DNA of 64,000 nt from NCBI GenBank assembly GCA_033297075.1, contig MU858067.1, positions 1-64,000 on the forward strand, read 5' to 3'. The translations under genes and the position numbers were made by a program. This DNA comes from Rhypophila decipiens (Eukaryota; Ascomycota; Sordariomycetes; Sordariales; Naviculisporaceae). The notes under the pieces are model-generated. The model worked only from the letters and a program-made list of their open reading frames with translations. It was not told the DNA's origin and made no database searches. Shown here one piece after another: positions 20,971-35,900 of the stretch (positions are counted from its first letter, which is position 1; every line of letters begins with the position of its first letter).

Positions 20971-23253
20971 GCGTGTTCCCCTTTATGAGCTTCAATGACA
21001 CTGGAACATGACATGTAACATACAATGTCCTTCTTGAAGGGTTCCATGGTGGTACCGCGCATATTTTCGCTGATGAGCGTTCCTTACTAGGTTACTGAAA
21101 AGGTAGGTGAGGTAGGTATACCGGCAGCAGAGCAGGCAATATCAAAACAAGGTGAGAGAACAAACTATCAGTATCGAGAACGAGCAAGAAGAAGAGTGGA
21201 AAGGCAGGACAACAGAAAGAGTCGGAGCCGGGCAACGACCAAAAGTGAAGAAACAAGGAAGGGATGGTGTCTTTTATGCACAAACTATGTACACAGCCTA
21301 CCTCATACTTCTGGTACCCTCATATGCACCTTGACTTGGATATGGCTGTTGGTTAAACAAAAAACAGGCATCCTCACGTCTTTGCACAAGACCTGGGCGC
21401 ACGAAGCCAGGCAGGATAGGCAGCAAGCCCCCTTTTATGAGTGTGCGTATGTACTCTGGCCAGGCGACCTATCACAGCACTGCCTGGACATGCGTCCCCA
21501 ACCATAGCACAAGCACAACCAACAACCAAACAAATAACCAACCTGTTATTGAGTTAGGTTGCTCGGCGATAACATGAATTAGTTGGTGTTCATGCTGGCA
21601 CATCGTATATACGTAGATGGGGCTGTCGGGAAGATCTTGTCCTTTTGACGATAGAAAAACATGTCAGCATCTTGCACACCATACACAACACAGAGACGCA
21701 CGCGGCCGCACGCGTGTAACCATTGTTCATTCACACTTACCCCAGCCTGAATTGTTGTTTCCTCGGTTCGTTCGTCCGACGGGCTGCATCTTCTGCCTGA
21801 CAAGCCACCAGTCAAATCCTCAGTCATTCATTCGACATCGGTATAGGTAGTAGGTTTTGTGAATGACAGCGGCACCAAAGTCTCATGGAAGTTTCAGTAC
21901 AAAGGAAGTACTAAGCAGTACACGGAATGTAAGGAACTGGACCGCTATGTGCGAAATGGCCGCCCTTGGTTCTCCGGGCGATCCGGAGAGAGACTTCAAC
22001 GAAGACGAAAACAAAACCCGGAGACGAGAGAAATGGTACTGTAATCATCGGTAGTATCAGTATGTAAACCGGCCTCAGCAAGTCTTGAACAACCATAGGT
22101 ATGTGATGATACCGTGGGCAGCGATCCCGCCTTCAGCTTGCTCATAAACATGCTCCCGGTACATCCTTTGTGAGCCCATGTTCTTTCTGTGGTCTAGAAG
22201 ACCAATGACGTGCCGGACGTAATGGCGCACCGTTAGTTGGCCAACTCCTCGCGTCCAAGAGGATGATGAAGAAGAAGGTGATGTCGGTTCAAAACAAACC
22301 CAATCCACCAACCAGCCCACGGCCCAGAAGGGAGCTAAAGAGGAGTACGACCAATGGGAAGAGTTAAGAACCCTCTCTCTCTATCATTCTCTGAACGATC
22401 GCAACTTTGGCATTGAAGGCTTCAAAGGTTTTGCCTGCCAGGCATCTGTTGTAAACTCATTCCAAGTTTATCGTCTTGTATTCCTTGACTGCTCCGCTCG
22501 CGAGCAGTACTTCCGTCTGCTTTGCGAATGCGCTGTCGAGTAGTGTCGCCGGGAGATTGTGTTGTCGCCCGTGCTGGCCACTTCAATGGCAACTCTGCGA
22601 TTTTCAGTATTGGCGAGGAAAGCGCCATGTTCATGGATCGGAGTGGTAGATAAACTCCTAGCCCTCCCTTGGATAGGACTGCCCGGCCGGCTGATAGATG
22701 GCTTTACCTGTCACGGGTAGCGCTGCCGACATTCATGCACAAGAGCTGCCGGTATGGCAGAAAAAAGGCACATGCCATGCATGCTGCTTGCTGCTGATGA
22801 CCTGGGGCCACAGGACGAACACTTGGCTCGTGTCATCGAATCACCATGATAAACGAGGCGACTTGGCCAACGATTGGATGATGTCGGTAACCTCAAGAAT
22901 CGAGTAAAGAGCCTATAGGACAGACATTTACTTGATTCGACGAGACTATGATCATGGGATATATATATCGCGGCTGGCGAGATCTATCAATATTTAAGTC
23001 TAAGAAGCCGGCGGCAAATAGGAATATGCGGCCATCTAGATATTCAACTGAGAACTCTGTAACCATGTTTTGTTGCCATCTCGAACCCGGTAGGTAGACA
23101 GAGAGCCAGTACCCGCTCATTGCCCCCGCCCTTCCCGGCCCTCAGACATCCTATCATATTGAAGTCTCTAATCTTGCCAAACTCGAGCAGTATCTACCTG
23201 CCCATAGCGAGACCCATCCATATAATTATGCATAGCTAACCTCGATACCCGCG
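20971..23253. other. Intergenic region
   Basis: No gene is supported in 2.3 kb between the start of the AAA ATPase gene and the 3' end of the transcription factor gene. A plus-strand frame at 22,223-22,543 (107 codons, no ATG) reads protein-like (QEDDEEEGDVGSK near its start) but has no start codon or recognised domain, so it is not called as a gene. Confidence 0.5.
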
Positions 23254-25841
23254 TCAATAAGACCCTGCCCGCCCTTTCCTCGATCCTGACGAGGACGAGG
23301 TGGCAGGCCCCAGTGAGAGATTCCCCAGCTGCCGAGTCAAATTCTCAGCACCGTGCTCATGTCCAACAATATACGTAGGCCAATTCGAGTGGATAGGTTC
23401 CTCCAAAGGCGCATGAATCTCTTGAGCCTTCTCAATCCTCGCAAAGTGCTTCAACCTCTCCACATCCCTTGGAGTCATCAGCCCAATCTGGATCTGCAAC
23501 AGAGCCCTCATCACATAGACACTCTTGCTCTGCTCATAGACCCCCTTGGCGGTAAGCAAAACGGTCGACCTCCAGTCCTCCACAAAAGGCGAGGTAGGGT
23601 CTTCATTAATAGCATCGACCGTAAGTCTCGTCAACGAACTTAGAAACTGTCCTATAAAAGAATCCGGCACCTCGAAGCCATGGCGCAGATAGTACAGACG
23701 GAGGGCGGTGTCAAAGTGGATTTTGGCGTCCAGATATGCATCGCGGGGTGATGACCTGTGGGATGGGAGCAGTGGCCAATGAAACGGCGACAAGTCACCA
23801 CCATCAACCCTATCATGTACAACAGGCCTGAGTATGTTGACCAATATAAGGTTGTAATACATGTGTAGCTTGAGATGGTTCGGCATGACGATCTTTTTGG
23901 GTGTCAGGGGGTCCGGTAGCTCCTCCCGCCATCTGATCAACCTGTCGTAAAACTTGAGGATTTGGCTCACAGGAAGCTCTGCCACGAGTGCCGATGCTGA
24001 TTCTTTGAAGGCCAGGTTGGCGTATTCGATACAGATTGTTAACAAGTCGGCTCTGGCCTTCCAGACGAGCGCGTGGTGGGTCGGCGTACGGGGCAAGCCG
24101 TAAGGATACCTAACCCATAGCTCTCCGTACCACTCCGGGTACTGATTCGGATCTGGGAGCCGTGATTGTGGAGGGTCTTTGATCACCGGCGCCCTAAAGC
24201 AGTGATACCGATGTGTCCTGTGGGCGGTTGTAAGCTTTGTCACCGGATAGACTTTATATAGACAGGAGATGGGGGTCTCGCTCACATACCCTTGATATAG
24301 ATATACGGCCCATGCAGTATAGGTCCTCACGCACTGGGTGTGACGGTCCCCATATTCATCAGCCCCATCGAAGAGCCCTATTTCACGCGCCATATCGAGC
24401 GCTCGAGCCGTGTACCGCCATCCAATGGCGTCAGAACCGTTACAATTGTAGGTCAAGTTCAACAGAACGCAAGCTTGAATTGTAGTCAGTTGATGACATT
24501 CCCACTCTTTTAGTTTCTGGGGCCCCAAAGGATCGCTAGGCAGTATGTGTGGCCTCTCAACCTCAGACTCAATGTCAAAGAGCCTTCTAGCCTCGGCAAG
24601 AAATTGATATCCAATGAACTTTGGATTCCAGTGCTCGCCGCGATATTCCACGTCCTTGTAATACACCTGATTCGCCAAAATAGTAAGTATCAAGCCAATG
24701 ATGATGGAAGTGATCAGCTTACACATCCACTGGCCAGCACCGCATTGACCAGGAAAGCCGAACAGAATCGATGCCGCTCATCGGCCATATCCCTTAGGAA
24801 ATAGTCCTTATGAAAAGGGGCAAGCCAGCTGCATTCGTATAGTAGGTAAGATTGCATGAGTTTTCGCATCAACCCGTCATCAGTACAGACCTGAGTCCAC
24901 CGGGAAGGCCGCACTTCGTCAAAGTTGGGATCGATTATCTCGGCAGCATGATATGGTCTCCAATATGGGGCAAGATGCCGGTCAGCATCAGTATCTGGGC
25001 CCGGGCTCTGGCTCTGGCTCTCCTCCCTCGCAGGGGTTGGAATGAATTTCAACTGCTTGGGTTCGGCGGGGGTCCGTAGAGCATATTCATACATTTCCGA
25101 CTCCAGATAGGGATTGTCACGCCGAGTGAGAAACACGGGCATCTCTGTCTTGTATGGGAATTCATAGCGATATCGTGCCTCGGGTACCAGGGAGAGTTGC
25201 AAGAGGACATTCCCACAGGTGACATGGCGAACGATCGTGGTTGGATCCACGCCCTGGCGGATACGCTTCAGGACCTCAAGGGCATCCTTCTCAGGCCGAC
25301 CCTTGAGAATATTGAAGACTTCCTCGTGTACTGACTGGCGGTCCTGTAGCTCATTGAACTTTCTCTTGAGCGCCTGTGTATGCGTCTCTGTCACCTTTGT
25401 TTCATATTCACAGTTCGTGTCACGGCCCACGCATGCCGAACATGATGGGCGTCGACCATCACACTAAAGAAGTGCATTACCAGGTTAGCGGGCATACGTC
25501 GGCGGGTGGCACACAGGGCACAACGTATTTACCCTGGATTTGCGTTTCCGGCAAGGCCCACATGCCGCCGTCGTGGTCTGCCTTCTTTTACGGCTGGCTG
25601 AGGGCTGAGGGCTCTCCGAACGGGCGGCGGAAGTAGCAGACCCTGGGCTTGGGTTCCGAGCAAGTGACGCCGCATTCATCTCAGCAGACGTGGCTGTGGC
25701 TGGGAGAAGGCGTCGCATAGATTGGCCAGGGACCTGGCTCCCAGCAGCAGGAGTATAAGCCGGTGTCGGTGCTGCTGATGATGATGATGTTGACGACAAC
25801 GGGGATGGCAATGGTCGTGTGAACCCTGACATAGTGGTCAC
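23254..25841 (-). CDS. Zn2Cys6 fungal-specific transcription factor
   Basis: Three exons, 25,841-25,533, 25,463-24,723 and 24,666-23,254, give 820 residues; both introns (69 and 56 nt) are GT-AG and lie between codons. The first intron splits the zinc cluster. Once joined, the six cysteines are Cys94, 97, 104, 111, 114 and 121 in CX2CX6CX6CX2CX6C, the binuclear zinc DNA-binding domain. A linker and short coiled coil follow (THTQALKRKFNELQDRQSVH). The middle region contains the fungal_trans pattern (PF04082): FLAEARRLFDIE, then LTTIQACVLLNLTYNCNGSD and WRYTARALDMAREIGLF. The N-terminal 90 residues are Ser/Thr/Pro-rich. The factor should act in the nucleus as a sequence-specific regulator; its targets are unknown. 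No adjacent gene set suggests a cluster-specific role. Confidence 0.9.
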
Positions 25842-27537
25842 CTCAAATTGTGATGACGGCCAGTTCAGAGCTGTTGTGAAGACGGGCTGTTGGGCTTCGA
25901 ATTCGATATCGTCCCCTGGGAGGCAACGACATGATGGACAATAGCTATATCTAACAAGACGGCCAACTCTGCTCTCCTACAACAGCGAAGCAACACGACG
26001 CTGTGACCGGGGCAGGTAAAAAATTAAAATAAAAGATTGAGAGAATGGCCGGTCCAATGCAATGCAGCTCGATGAGTTGAGGCACCTAAGGAGTGAGAAG
26101 AGCTAGTGCCAAGACAGTTCACGCTGGGGCTGCGATCCTTGCGCAGCTCTCGTGAAGTGCGGTAAGTGGTGACCAGTCAGGGAGTGAAGTGGCCGGAAAA
26201 CACTCCGTCCGAGCTGGAGGATTTCATTCGTCGCCTAGTAATGTATTTGGCCCCGATGTGCAACCTGGAGGCGTCTGGTTGGCTTGAATTTGGTCGACCC
26301 AAAGAAGTGGGATTTCATATCCAAAGGTGTGGTCCGTCTGGATATATCCGGCATGATCATGGAATCTTCGAAAACGAAGGGGGAAAATAAGAATCCCGGT
26401 CAGCCAGTGAGGCGCTTCAGGAAGTGCCAGAAGAGGTCCGGAATGCCAATTGCCTAAGAGCAAAGTTCCTGACCTGACTGTGTCAACCAAACCTAAATTC
26501 GTGATGGCAGGAGCGGTCTGCTGCGTCCATTCACTTGTTGCTCCAAGGGCCGTGAATCTTATCAATTTCATGGCAGTTGCCACCTCTTAAAGCTGACGGG
26601 ACACTCACACAGATCCTCACCGCTTGTAGTTAGCCTTGATTGGGCCGCAGTTGGCAGCACACAGCAATCGAGAGTCAGCATTGCAGCTTCCCAAGCTCGG
26701 AATTTGCTAAATAAAATCGCGGAGCCTGTTCTGAGCCAGCCACTGTGCAATATTTCCGTCAGTGGCTTCTTCTTTGTCTTGTTTGTCTCTTTTGTCTTTT
26801 CCACAATGCAAGTCTGTTGGAAAGCGGAAATCCGTGACCCTGGTTGCTGGGTGCTTGGCGACGAGTTTATGTAATATTTACAACCAATTTCTGTATATGT
26901 AATTGGTAATTACACCAGACATTACGCGTATGGAGACTGCATCCCCGTGCGGAATGGGCCGCGGGACGGCAAGGCTTCCACTAAGAAAGCGCTCCCGAAA
27001 CATCAATTCAAGCATCTCCTGGATCTCCAGACGCGACTTCATTAGTCATTTGTCCAACCCAACTGCGCAGTGCTTCCGCTGGCGAGAACCTAAGCCCTAC
27101 AGATATTTTCGTTCCACGTCTGCGCAACAGATGATATTGCTTACTACGAAGATGAAAAAGAAGCCGGTGGATATCACAGAACAGGAGCGCTGTGAGATTG
27201 GTTGTAGTAAAATCCGGGGCCAATGGGGAAGGGGAGGGGTAAACGGAACGGCGGGGCACGCCCGTACCTGCAGCAAGGACGGCCCTGGTGGGTGTTTGCA
27301 GGGTTTTCACCGTCATCACCACCGCAGTCGGCCTGAAAAACGGTTCGCGATTTGATGACTCAAACTTACTGTCGTCGAGCAGTCCACTCATTAACCAAGT
27401 CAACAATCCATCTCTCGAATCCTTTCCGCCCCCAGCAAGGACGATTATTCAATACAAAAAGGAGCCACCAATCCAATTGGAACAACAAATCGTGCATACC
27501 GTTCTTTATTGACCCGTTCACCACAAATTCAATCATC
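25842..27537. promoter_or_regulatory. LYS1: Divergent region between the Zn2Cys6 gene and LYS1
   Basis: The 1.7 kb separate two divergent start codons and should hold both promoters. Short frames inside show no domain. From 27,355 on, the sequence is open in the LYS1 frame; see the finding on an N-terminal extension. Confidence 0.5.
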
Positions 27538-29134
<1,597 letters not shown>

Positions 29135-29663
29135 TCGGGGTAATTCGATTTCTCAGGGAAGCAAAAGTGACAAAACGAGGGAAAAGCAGTGGGCATTATA
29201 GGACAGTTGGCCGGAACTAAAAAGCGATTAGATTTCCTCCCTCATAGATGCTCATTCTCCATAGATGAATGCAGAACGCGTTGCTTCACGCCATGACAGC
29301 TCAGTCCTTTTCATAGCTTGCTAGAACTCGAGAGGCTGCACCATATCGAGAGATGCGGATAATATGCCATCACATCAAAGACTATCACAAAGCATGAATC
29401 ATGAATGTTTCAGAGGACGTTGATGAGAGAAAAGCTTCATTCAAGAAGCTAAAGAGAACCACCCAGATGATTGCTATTATTTTGAATCAAAGCCAACCAC
29501 CCAACTCCAGTTACATGAGCAAATCCCAAACCATCCAAATCCCAAAACCCCTTTTGTCCCTTTTTGCTTTTGTTCTTCACTTCATTAGGTTGGCGTTTTC
29601 ATCAAGGAGCCTAAATTCCACGCCGCTTGTTACAGACGGCGTGGAATTTCGCATGTCCGTTTT
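29135..29663. other. Convergent intergenic region (LYS1 / IMPDH 3' ends)
   Basis: The 529 bp between the two stop codons should contain both 3' UTRs. Near 29,620-29,648 an inverted pair, AAATTCCACGCCG and CGGCGTGGAATTT, can form a strong hairpin 15 bp upstream of the IMPDH stop codon on the plus strand; it may act in 3'-end formation of one or both transcripts. Confidence 0.5.
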
Positions 29664-31568
29664 TCAGGCATAGAGCTTCTTCTCATACGACTCCATGTTG
29701 ACCCCGCCTTCCAGCTGGGCGCTGGCAGTGCGGATCTCGAACCTTACGATGCCATTGGCAACGCACTCGTGGAGCTCCTCGAGGCTCGTCATACCGCTAT
29801 CCTGCAGCGAGTGTTTCAACCCAGCTGCGAGGTAAGGGACGAACTTGGAAATGGATCTGTGCGAAAATAACAAGTTAGCATGCGAGTCGATAGAGTTGGG
29901 CTTTCCTGTTGGGTTTGGGTCTCTCACCCTCTGTGTGCTACGGCACCCGAGACACCCTGAGCAACCAGGACGCTGTCGCCCTCGGAGAAGTAGCGAGCAG
30001 TGCCGGCATTGCTCTTCTGGCTGTCCTTGCCGCCGCCACCGGCCTTCTTGTCCTGCATGGCGTCGATGCTACCCATACCACGGTAGGCCTTGACGAGCTT
30101 ACCTTCCCGAGAAACGAATGAAGTTCCAGGGGACTCTGTGGTACCAGCCAAGAGACCGCCCATCATGACTGTCGAGGCGCCCAGGGCAAGACCCTTGACG
30201 ATGTGGCCCACGTTCTGGATGCCACCGTCGGCAATGCAAGGGACGCCGAAGCGCGCCGCAAACTGGCTGACGTTGTAGACAGCAGTGGCCTGGGGACGAC
30301 CGACGGCCATGACCTCCTGGGTGATGCAGGCGCTTCCGCTGCCCATACCAATACGAAGACCATCGACACCGGCAGCGATCAGAGCAGCAGCTTGCTCTCT
30401 GGTCACAACGTTACCACCAATGACATCGAGGTCAGGATACTCCTGCTTGATCCACTTGATCATCTCGATCTGGTACATGCTGTTACCCTGGCTGCTGTCC
30501 AGGATGACAATGTCCAAGCCAGCATCGACAAGCTTACCCAGACGAAGCTTGTCCTCGGGGCGTGTGCCGATGGCTGCAGCGCAGAGAAGCTGCTTGGAGT
30601 CTGGGAGCTTGGAGGCGTTGGGGAAATGGAGGTTCTTTGTCAAGTCAGAACGGGAAATCATGGACTCGAGATTTCCATCCTTGTCCACGATGGGCAGTTT
30701 ACCCTTCTTGGAACCTGCCAAGATCTGGTTGGCCTCGAGTAGTGTGACACCCGACTGAGCTGTGACAAGATCAGTAACCATGACGTTGGAGACGGGTTGA
30801 TCCAAATCGTCCTCGAACTGGATGTCGCGATTTGTTACGATACCGAGGAGCTTAGATCCGAGCTTTCCGGTTTCTGCCAGTCAAAGAAGTGTCAGTACAA
30901 AGCTCAAAGCACATGTTAAAGCTGCACAGATAATTTGACAAGTTGACTTCGCTCATAATTTTCAGTGAATGTTTCCCCATGACACATAGGTCGATACGGT
31001 GGAACGAAAGTTATGATTTATAGGTTTGTAATCATGGAAGTCCTGCGGATATGGAGAGAAAATATAGTGACTAACCTGTGACGGGGAAACCTCCGAATCC
31101 CCATTTCTCCTTCAAGGCCTTGGCCTCGCCAACGGTCGTCTCCCGGCTGATGACAACGGGGTCGAGGATGAAGCCGTTCTCGTAACGCTTGACTTTGCGG
31201 ACCATGTCGGCCTGCTCGTCGGGGGAGCAGTTGTGGTGGATGACACCAACACCGCCCTGGAGAGCCATGTGAATCGCCATGTCATGCTCGGTGACTGTGT
31301 CCATGGGGGAGGACACAAACGGCGTCCTCAGGGTGATGCGCTTGGTGATTTTCGCGTCAAGCTGGACCGCCGAGGCGGGAAATCCGATATAACCCGGCAG
31401 GATGAGGAAATCATTGTAGGTGAGACCGCCCTGGGCCTTGGAGTCCATGAGGTCCTGAACACTCAAGCCATCACGGCTCTGGTACTCCTTGAGGACTTCC
31501 TCGGCTGTGGCATGGTCGAGCACCTTCTTGGACGCCGCCGGGGCGGAAGAGCCATTGGTAGCCGGCAT
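29664..31568 (-). CDS. IMD: Inosine-5'-monophosphate dehydrogenase
   Basis: Three exons, 31,568-31,076, 30,873-29,928 and 29,856-29,664 (introns of 202 and 71 nt), give 543 residues, normal for fungal IMPDH. The enzyme oxidises IMP to XMP with NAD+, the rate-limiting step of guanine nucleotide synthesis, and is the target of mycophenolic acid. The N-terminal barrel half contains [16 protein letters not shown] and [21 protein letters not shown] Bateman pair of CBS domains lies at about residues 125-250 ([20 protein letters not shown]). The catalytic loop [12 protein letters not shown] has the nucleophilic cysteine at residue 347. [26 protein letters not shown] and [10 protein letters not shown] follow as expected. 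The 202-nt first intron is the longest found in the window. The gene shares its upstream region with the IQGAP gene. It stands among unrelated genes, so it looks like the housekeeping copy and not a resistance paralogue in a drug cluster. Confidence 0.96.
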
Positions 31569-32917
31569 GGTGTATTATGGGAATAAATGGATGGAAGCGG
31601 CAACTCGGCCGGTTGAAGAGAAATAATAATAAGAATGGTTGAACAGAAGAAGATGGTATTTGGGGGAGGTCAGTGACGATCACTTGGAAAAATCCGCCGA
31701 CTGTTCCCCCCCAAGAAAAGAAAGAAGAAGAGGAACAAAAGTTTGAGGGTCTGAAATTTTTTTTTAAGCTTGCCGGGGACCCTCCAATGCGGGGCCGTCG
31801 GCGGGCGGTGAGAGGGGCTTGACTGCTGAGAAACCCACCAAACGGAACGGCCCAAGCTTCTAGACTTGAATTTTTCTGCCCTGGTGAATGTGACAAATGC
31901 AGTTTGTTCACGCCTCTTCAGAATCTCAGCTCTCTACCAGAATGCGTGACGGATGGAAAATCATCATTTCTTGTTCTCATGGCACTGGTGTTTTCCCCAT
32001 CAAGATTTTTCTTTCACAGTATGAGTGTCATGAACAAACTCCTAAACTTTGAGGGCCGGACAACTGCTTTGTTGCACTGCAGCAGCCAAATTCTAAATCG
32101 TGACCTCCCATTGGATACTTCTAGCGTTTCAAAAACGGGATTTTGTGGCTGGTGGCTTTCCAAGCTTTTTCTCAGCGCCACCAACTTGGAGATGGATCCC
32201 ACTTTGTGGCGGCCGGTTCAACATCCAAGGCCAAGGCCGCACGGGCCAGTAAATGAGGTCACCCAACCCCCCAGGTGCCGCCTGATCGCTCGGTTGCTAC
32301 GGCAGTCGAGCGCAGAAAAGTAAACAGCGGGATGTGATCCCACTGGCACACACACCCACAGTCTGTTCAAATCCACACAAGCCTCGAGGTCGCATCCCCC
32401 GGTCGCTCTTGAACCTCACAGGCCATTTTACATTCGATTCGAGGCGGCTCACGAGTTGGAGCGGAATGAAGATATCGTCAAAATTCGCATTTTGATATCC
32501 TTGCTTTTTTCCAGCATTTCTTTTCAGGCGTCAATCGGCATCCCGTCCTATTCTTTACCTTGCGCTGTGCGCGCCGCCTTTCTGTGACCTTGAGGCCTCA
32601 TACCCAAAGGCCTGTGTTTTACGATATCTGACGAGCGATTTGTCTTTTTTGACGCGCGATCCGAATCTTTGGCTCGTCCATTAGCTACAACTCAACCTCC
32701 AGAAATATCGCGTCGAAAGAAATACCACTAGAAAATACAAATCCTCCCTCGAGAAGAAGACCGAAACCGAGACAACCTCTTGCCCCTCCTCTCCACTCCT
32801 CTTTCGCAACCTCCTTGGCACCTCGATCCCTCCAAGGGCTCATCCGACTCAAGGGAGCAAACCGGACTGTGTCACCTAATACGATCTGATGTTTTCGTTA
32901 ATCCGGTAACCCCCAAC
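31569..32917. promoter_or_regulatory. Divergent promoter region of IMPDH and IQGAP genes
   Basis: The 1.35 kb between the two start codons hold a T9 run near 31,758 and CT-rich stretches. A six-codon upstream frame lies directly before the IQGAP start and is listed separately. No further gene is seen. Confidence 0.55.
32889..32909 (+). promoter_or_regulatory. Short upstream open reading frame before the IQGAP start
   Basis: ATG at 32,889 opens a six-codon frame (MFSLIR) ending in TAA at 32,907-32,909, eight bases before the main ATG at 32,918 and in a different frame. If it lies in the mRNA it could lower translation of the main frame. Whether it is transcribed is not shown. Confidence 0.5.
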
Positions 32918-35900
32918 ATGTCGTCGTACAGACCACACCCGCTCCGCCAGTCGCACACTGCCGACTATGCAGTCCTCCGCCAGCCTTCCAATGCGTCCTC
33001 GTCGGCCTCGTCCGGCTATTCAAATTCGTCCGCCGTGTTTGATATAGGAAGCAGGACGCCTAGTGCTTTGTCCTCTTCCCCTTCCAGCACCTACTCGAAT
33101 CGCGGGCATAAAAGAGGCCAGAGCGAAGTCACTCGACCACCTCCCCCGCTTCAATCATCACACAGCTATCCGTCGTCGCCAATGCAGGAAAACATCAATA
33201 TCTACAACGCGCGGCAGTCGCTCCGACCCCTGCCACAAGTGCCTTCCTCGGCGAGCAGTACCCCTCGGACAAGTCATGTTCGCCACGATCGCGGCCAGAG
33301 TTTGGATATCAGCAAGCTCTCAATATCGAGCAGCCCGAAGCCCATGCCGACCTCACCCACGACGCCTCCTCGACCAAGCCCCGTTCGGCCCAACTCAATG
33401 CTCCTGACTCGGTCGGATACCCTTCGTCCGAGGCACGAAGCGAGTCCGCCGCCCTTGGTACATGCGCATACTGCTCCCCTTGGCACTCCAGATCTTGAGC
33501 GACTCGGCCGCTCGTCCACTAATCAGCTACGAACGCTGTCGCAGCTCGCGCAATCAGGTTCTGCTGACGAGTTTGCTATTCCTTCACAAGAGGTTGTAGG
33601 GTTGCGGGGCCGACGCAGGCTTCAAGCTGCTCCAGGTCGCACTGGCCAAAAAAGTGGTGGCTATGGCTGGGAGGGTCGGAACTGGATGGACAAACAACGG
33701 AAATTCCTCCAAGCATATGAGTATCTCTGTCATATTGGCGAGGCCAAGGAATGGATCGAGGATGTCATTCATCGCCCGATTCCCGCCATTGTCGAACTGG
33801 AGGAAGCCCTGAGAGATGGTGTCACCCTGGCTGAGGTGGTCGAGGCTCTGAACCCGCATCGACGACTCAAAATCTTCCGGCATGCGCGACTTCAGTATCG
33901 ACATTCCGACAACATCGCCATTTTCTTTCGATATTTAGACGAGGTTGAGCTTCCAGATTTATTTCGGTTCGAGCTGATCGACCTTTACGAAAAGAAGAAT
34001 ATCCCCAAAGTCATATACTGCATCCACGCGCTCAGTTGGCTTTTGTACCGGAAAGGGATAGTTGATTTCCGCATTGGCAACCTTGTGGGCCAGCTTGAGT
34101 TTGAGCATCATGAGCTGGAGGCGATGCAAAAGGGCCTCGATAAGCTTGGGGCCAACATGCCCACCTTTGGCAATATGGGAGCCGACTTTGGCGTTGAGCC
34201 AACTCCAGAGCCAGAGCCAGAACCACAGGAGACTGAGGAGGAGCGAATCGACAGAGAGCTTGCCGAGAACGAAGCGGCCATCACTGATCTGCAAGCGCAA
34301 ATAAGGGGCGCTATGCTTCGGATGCAACTCGGCGAGCAAATGCAGCAGCTCTGGGACTCTGAAGAGTGGCTCGTCGATCTTCAGTCCCGGATTCGTGGAG
34401 ACTTCACGCGACAGATTATGGATTACCGGCTGGAGATGAAACGATTTGCAACAAATCTCCAAAGCGCTGCTCGCGGGTTCCTCGTTCGCCGCCGTCTCTC
34501 GCAAAAACAACGCTTTTGGAAGAGCACGGAGGGTGACATTTTGAAGCTACAGAGTATGATGCGGGCTAGCAAAGTCCGCAACGAGGTACGAGAGCAGAAA
34601 TCTCAGTTAGACTTGGCAGATGCTCCCATCCGCGATATCCAAGCAACATTCCGCGGCTTTTTGGTGCGGAAAGCTATGGCGGCTCAACAGCAAGAGACAA
34701 GCGACATGGCGGTGCCCATAGCCGGGCTTCAGACTGCCGTCCGTGGTATGCTGTTGAGAAAGAGATTGGCGGAGGATCAGCGACAGTTGCGGGAACATGA
34801 GGAGGAAGTGACGGGCCTGCAGGCGGCCATGAGGGCCATGCTGACAAGAAACCAGGTCGCCACTCAGATGGACGCCCTGGAGAGCTTCTCCCCGGCGTTC
34901 GAAGCCCTTCAAGCGCACTGGCGCGGAAACTCTGCTAGGTCCAATGTTGAAGCGCTTAAGGCAGAGCTTCAAGACAACTCGGCGAGCATAGGTCTTTTGC
35001 AATCCCACATAAGAGCGAATGCGGTGCGGAGAGAAACCTCTGATACTCTGGAAGCCCTTGACTTGACAGAAGAATCCGTCGTCGATCTTCAGGCCATGAT
35101 TAGGGGTGCACTTTTACGAAAGCAGTTGTCGGATGATATGGATGCTCTCGACCAAGAGACGGAAATCATAATAACTCTCCAATCGCACATCCGTGGTTTC
35201 CTCTGCCGACAAAAGCAAAGTACCTTGCTCGATGAGCTTGAGGAGAATGTCGAGGAGGCTGTTTCTTTGCAAGCGCTTGCTCGTGCGATGCTGCTCCGAG
35301 CCAGCGTTGCGAACGTGCTTGAGGAGCTCGACGAACACGAGGAAATCATCACCGAGGTTCAGGCCGCGGCAAAGGCGTTTATTGTCAGGGCCAAGTTTGA
35401 GGAAAAGAAACGGTTCTTCAAGGAGAACATGCAAAAGGTGGTCAAGATCCAGAGTTTTGTTCGGGCCAAGCTCCAAGGAGAGGCATACAAGAGTCTTACG
35501 TCTGGCAAAAACCCGCCGGTCAACGCTGTCAAGAACTTTGTCCATTTGCTCAATGATAGCGACTTTGATTTCAATGAGGAGGTTGAATTTGAGCGGTTAC
35601 GCAAGACTGTCGTCCAACAAGTTCGCCAAAACGAGATGCTCGAGCAGTACATCGACCAGCTCGACATCAAGATCGCCCTCCTGGTCAAGAACAAGATCAC
35701 CCTGGATGAGGTTGTCAAGCATCAACACAACTTTGGTGGCCACGCCAGCAATCTTCTTGCCAACAGCTCAATCTCAAGTGCCAACCACTTCGATCTGAAG
35801 GCGCTGAACAAGAGCTCGCGCAAGAAGCTCGAGTCGTACCAGCAGCTTTTCTTCGCCCTCCAGACTCAACCCCACTACCTGGCCAGGCTATTCAAGCGAC

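Noticed and set aside
26903..27355. 150-codon plus-strand frame upstream of LYS1
   Set aside because: No recognisable domain, composition unlike the neighbours, and it lies in the promoter region of two divergent genes.
29664..31568. IMPDH as a mycophenolic-acid resistance paralogue
   Set aside because: The neighbours are lysine biosynthesis and cytoskeletal genes, and all catalytic residues look canonical, so a housekeeping role is simpler.
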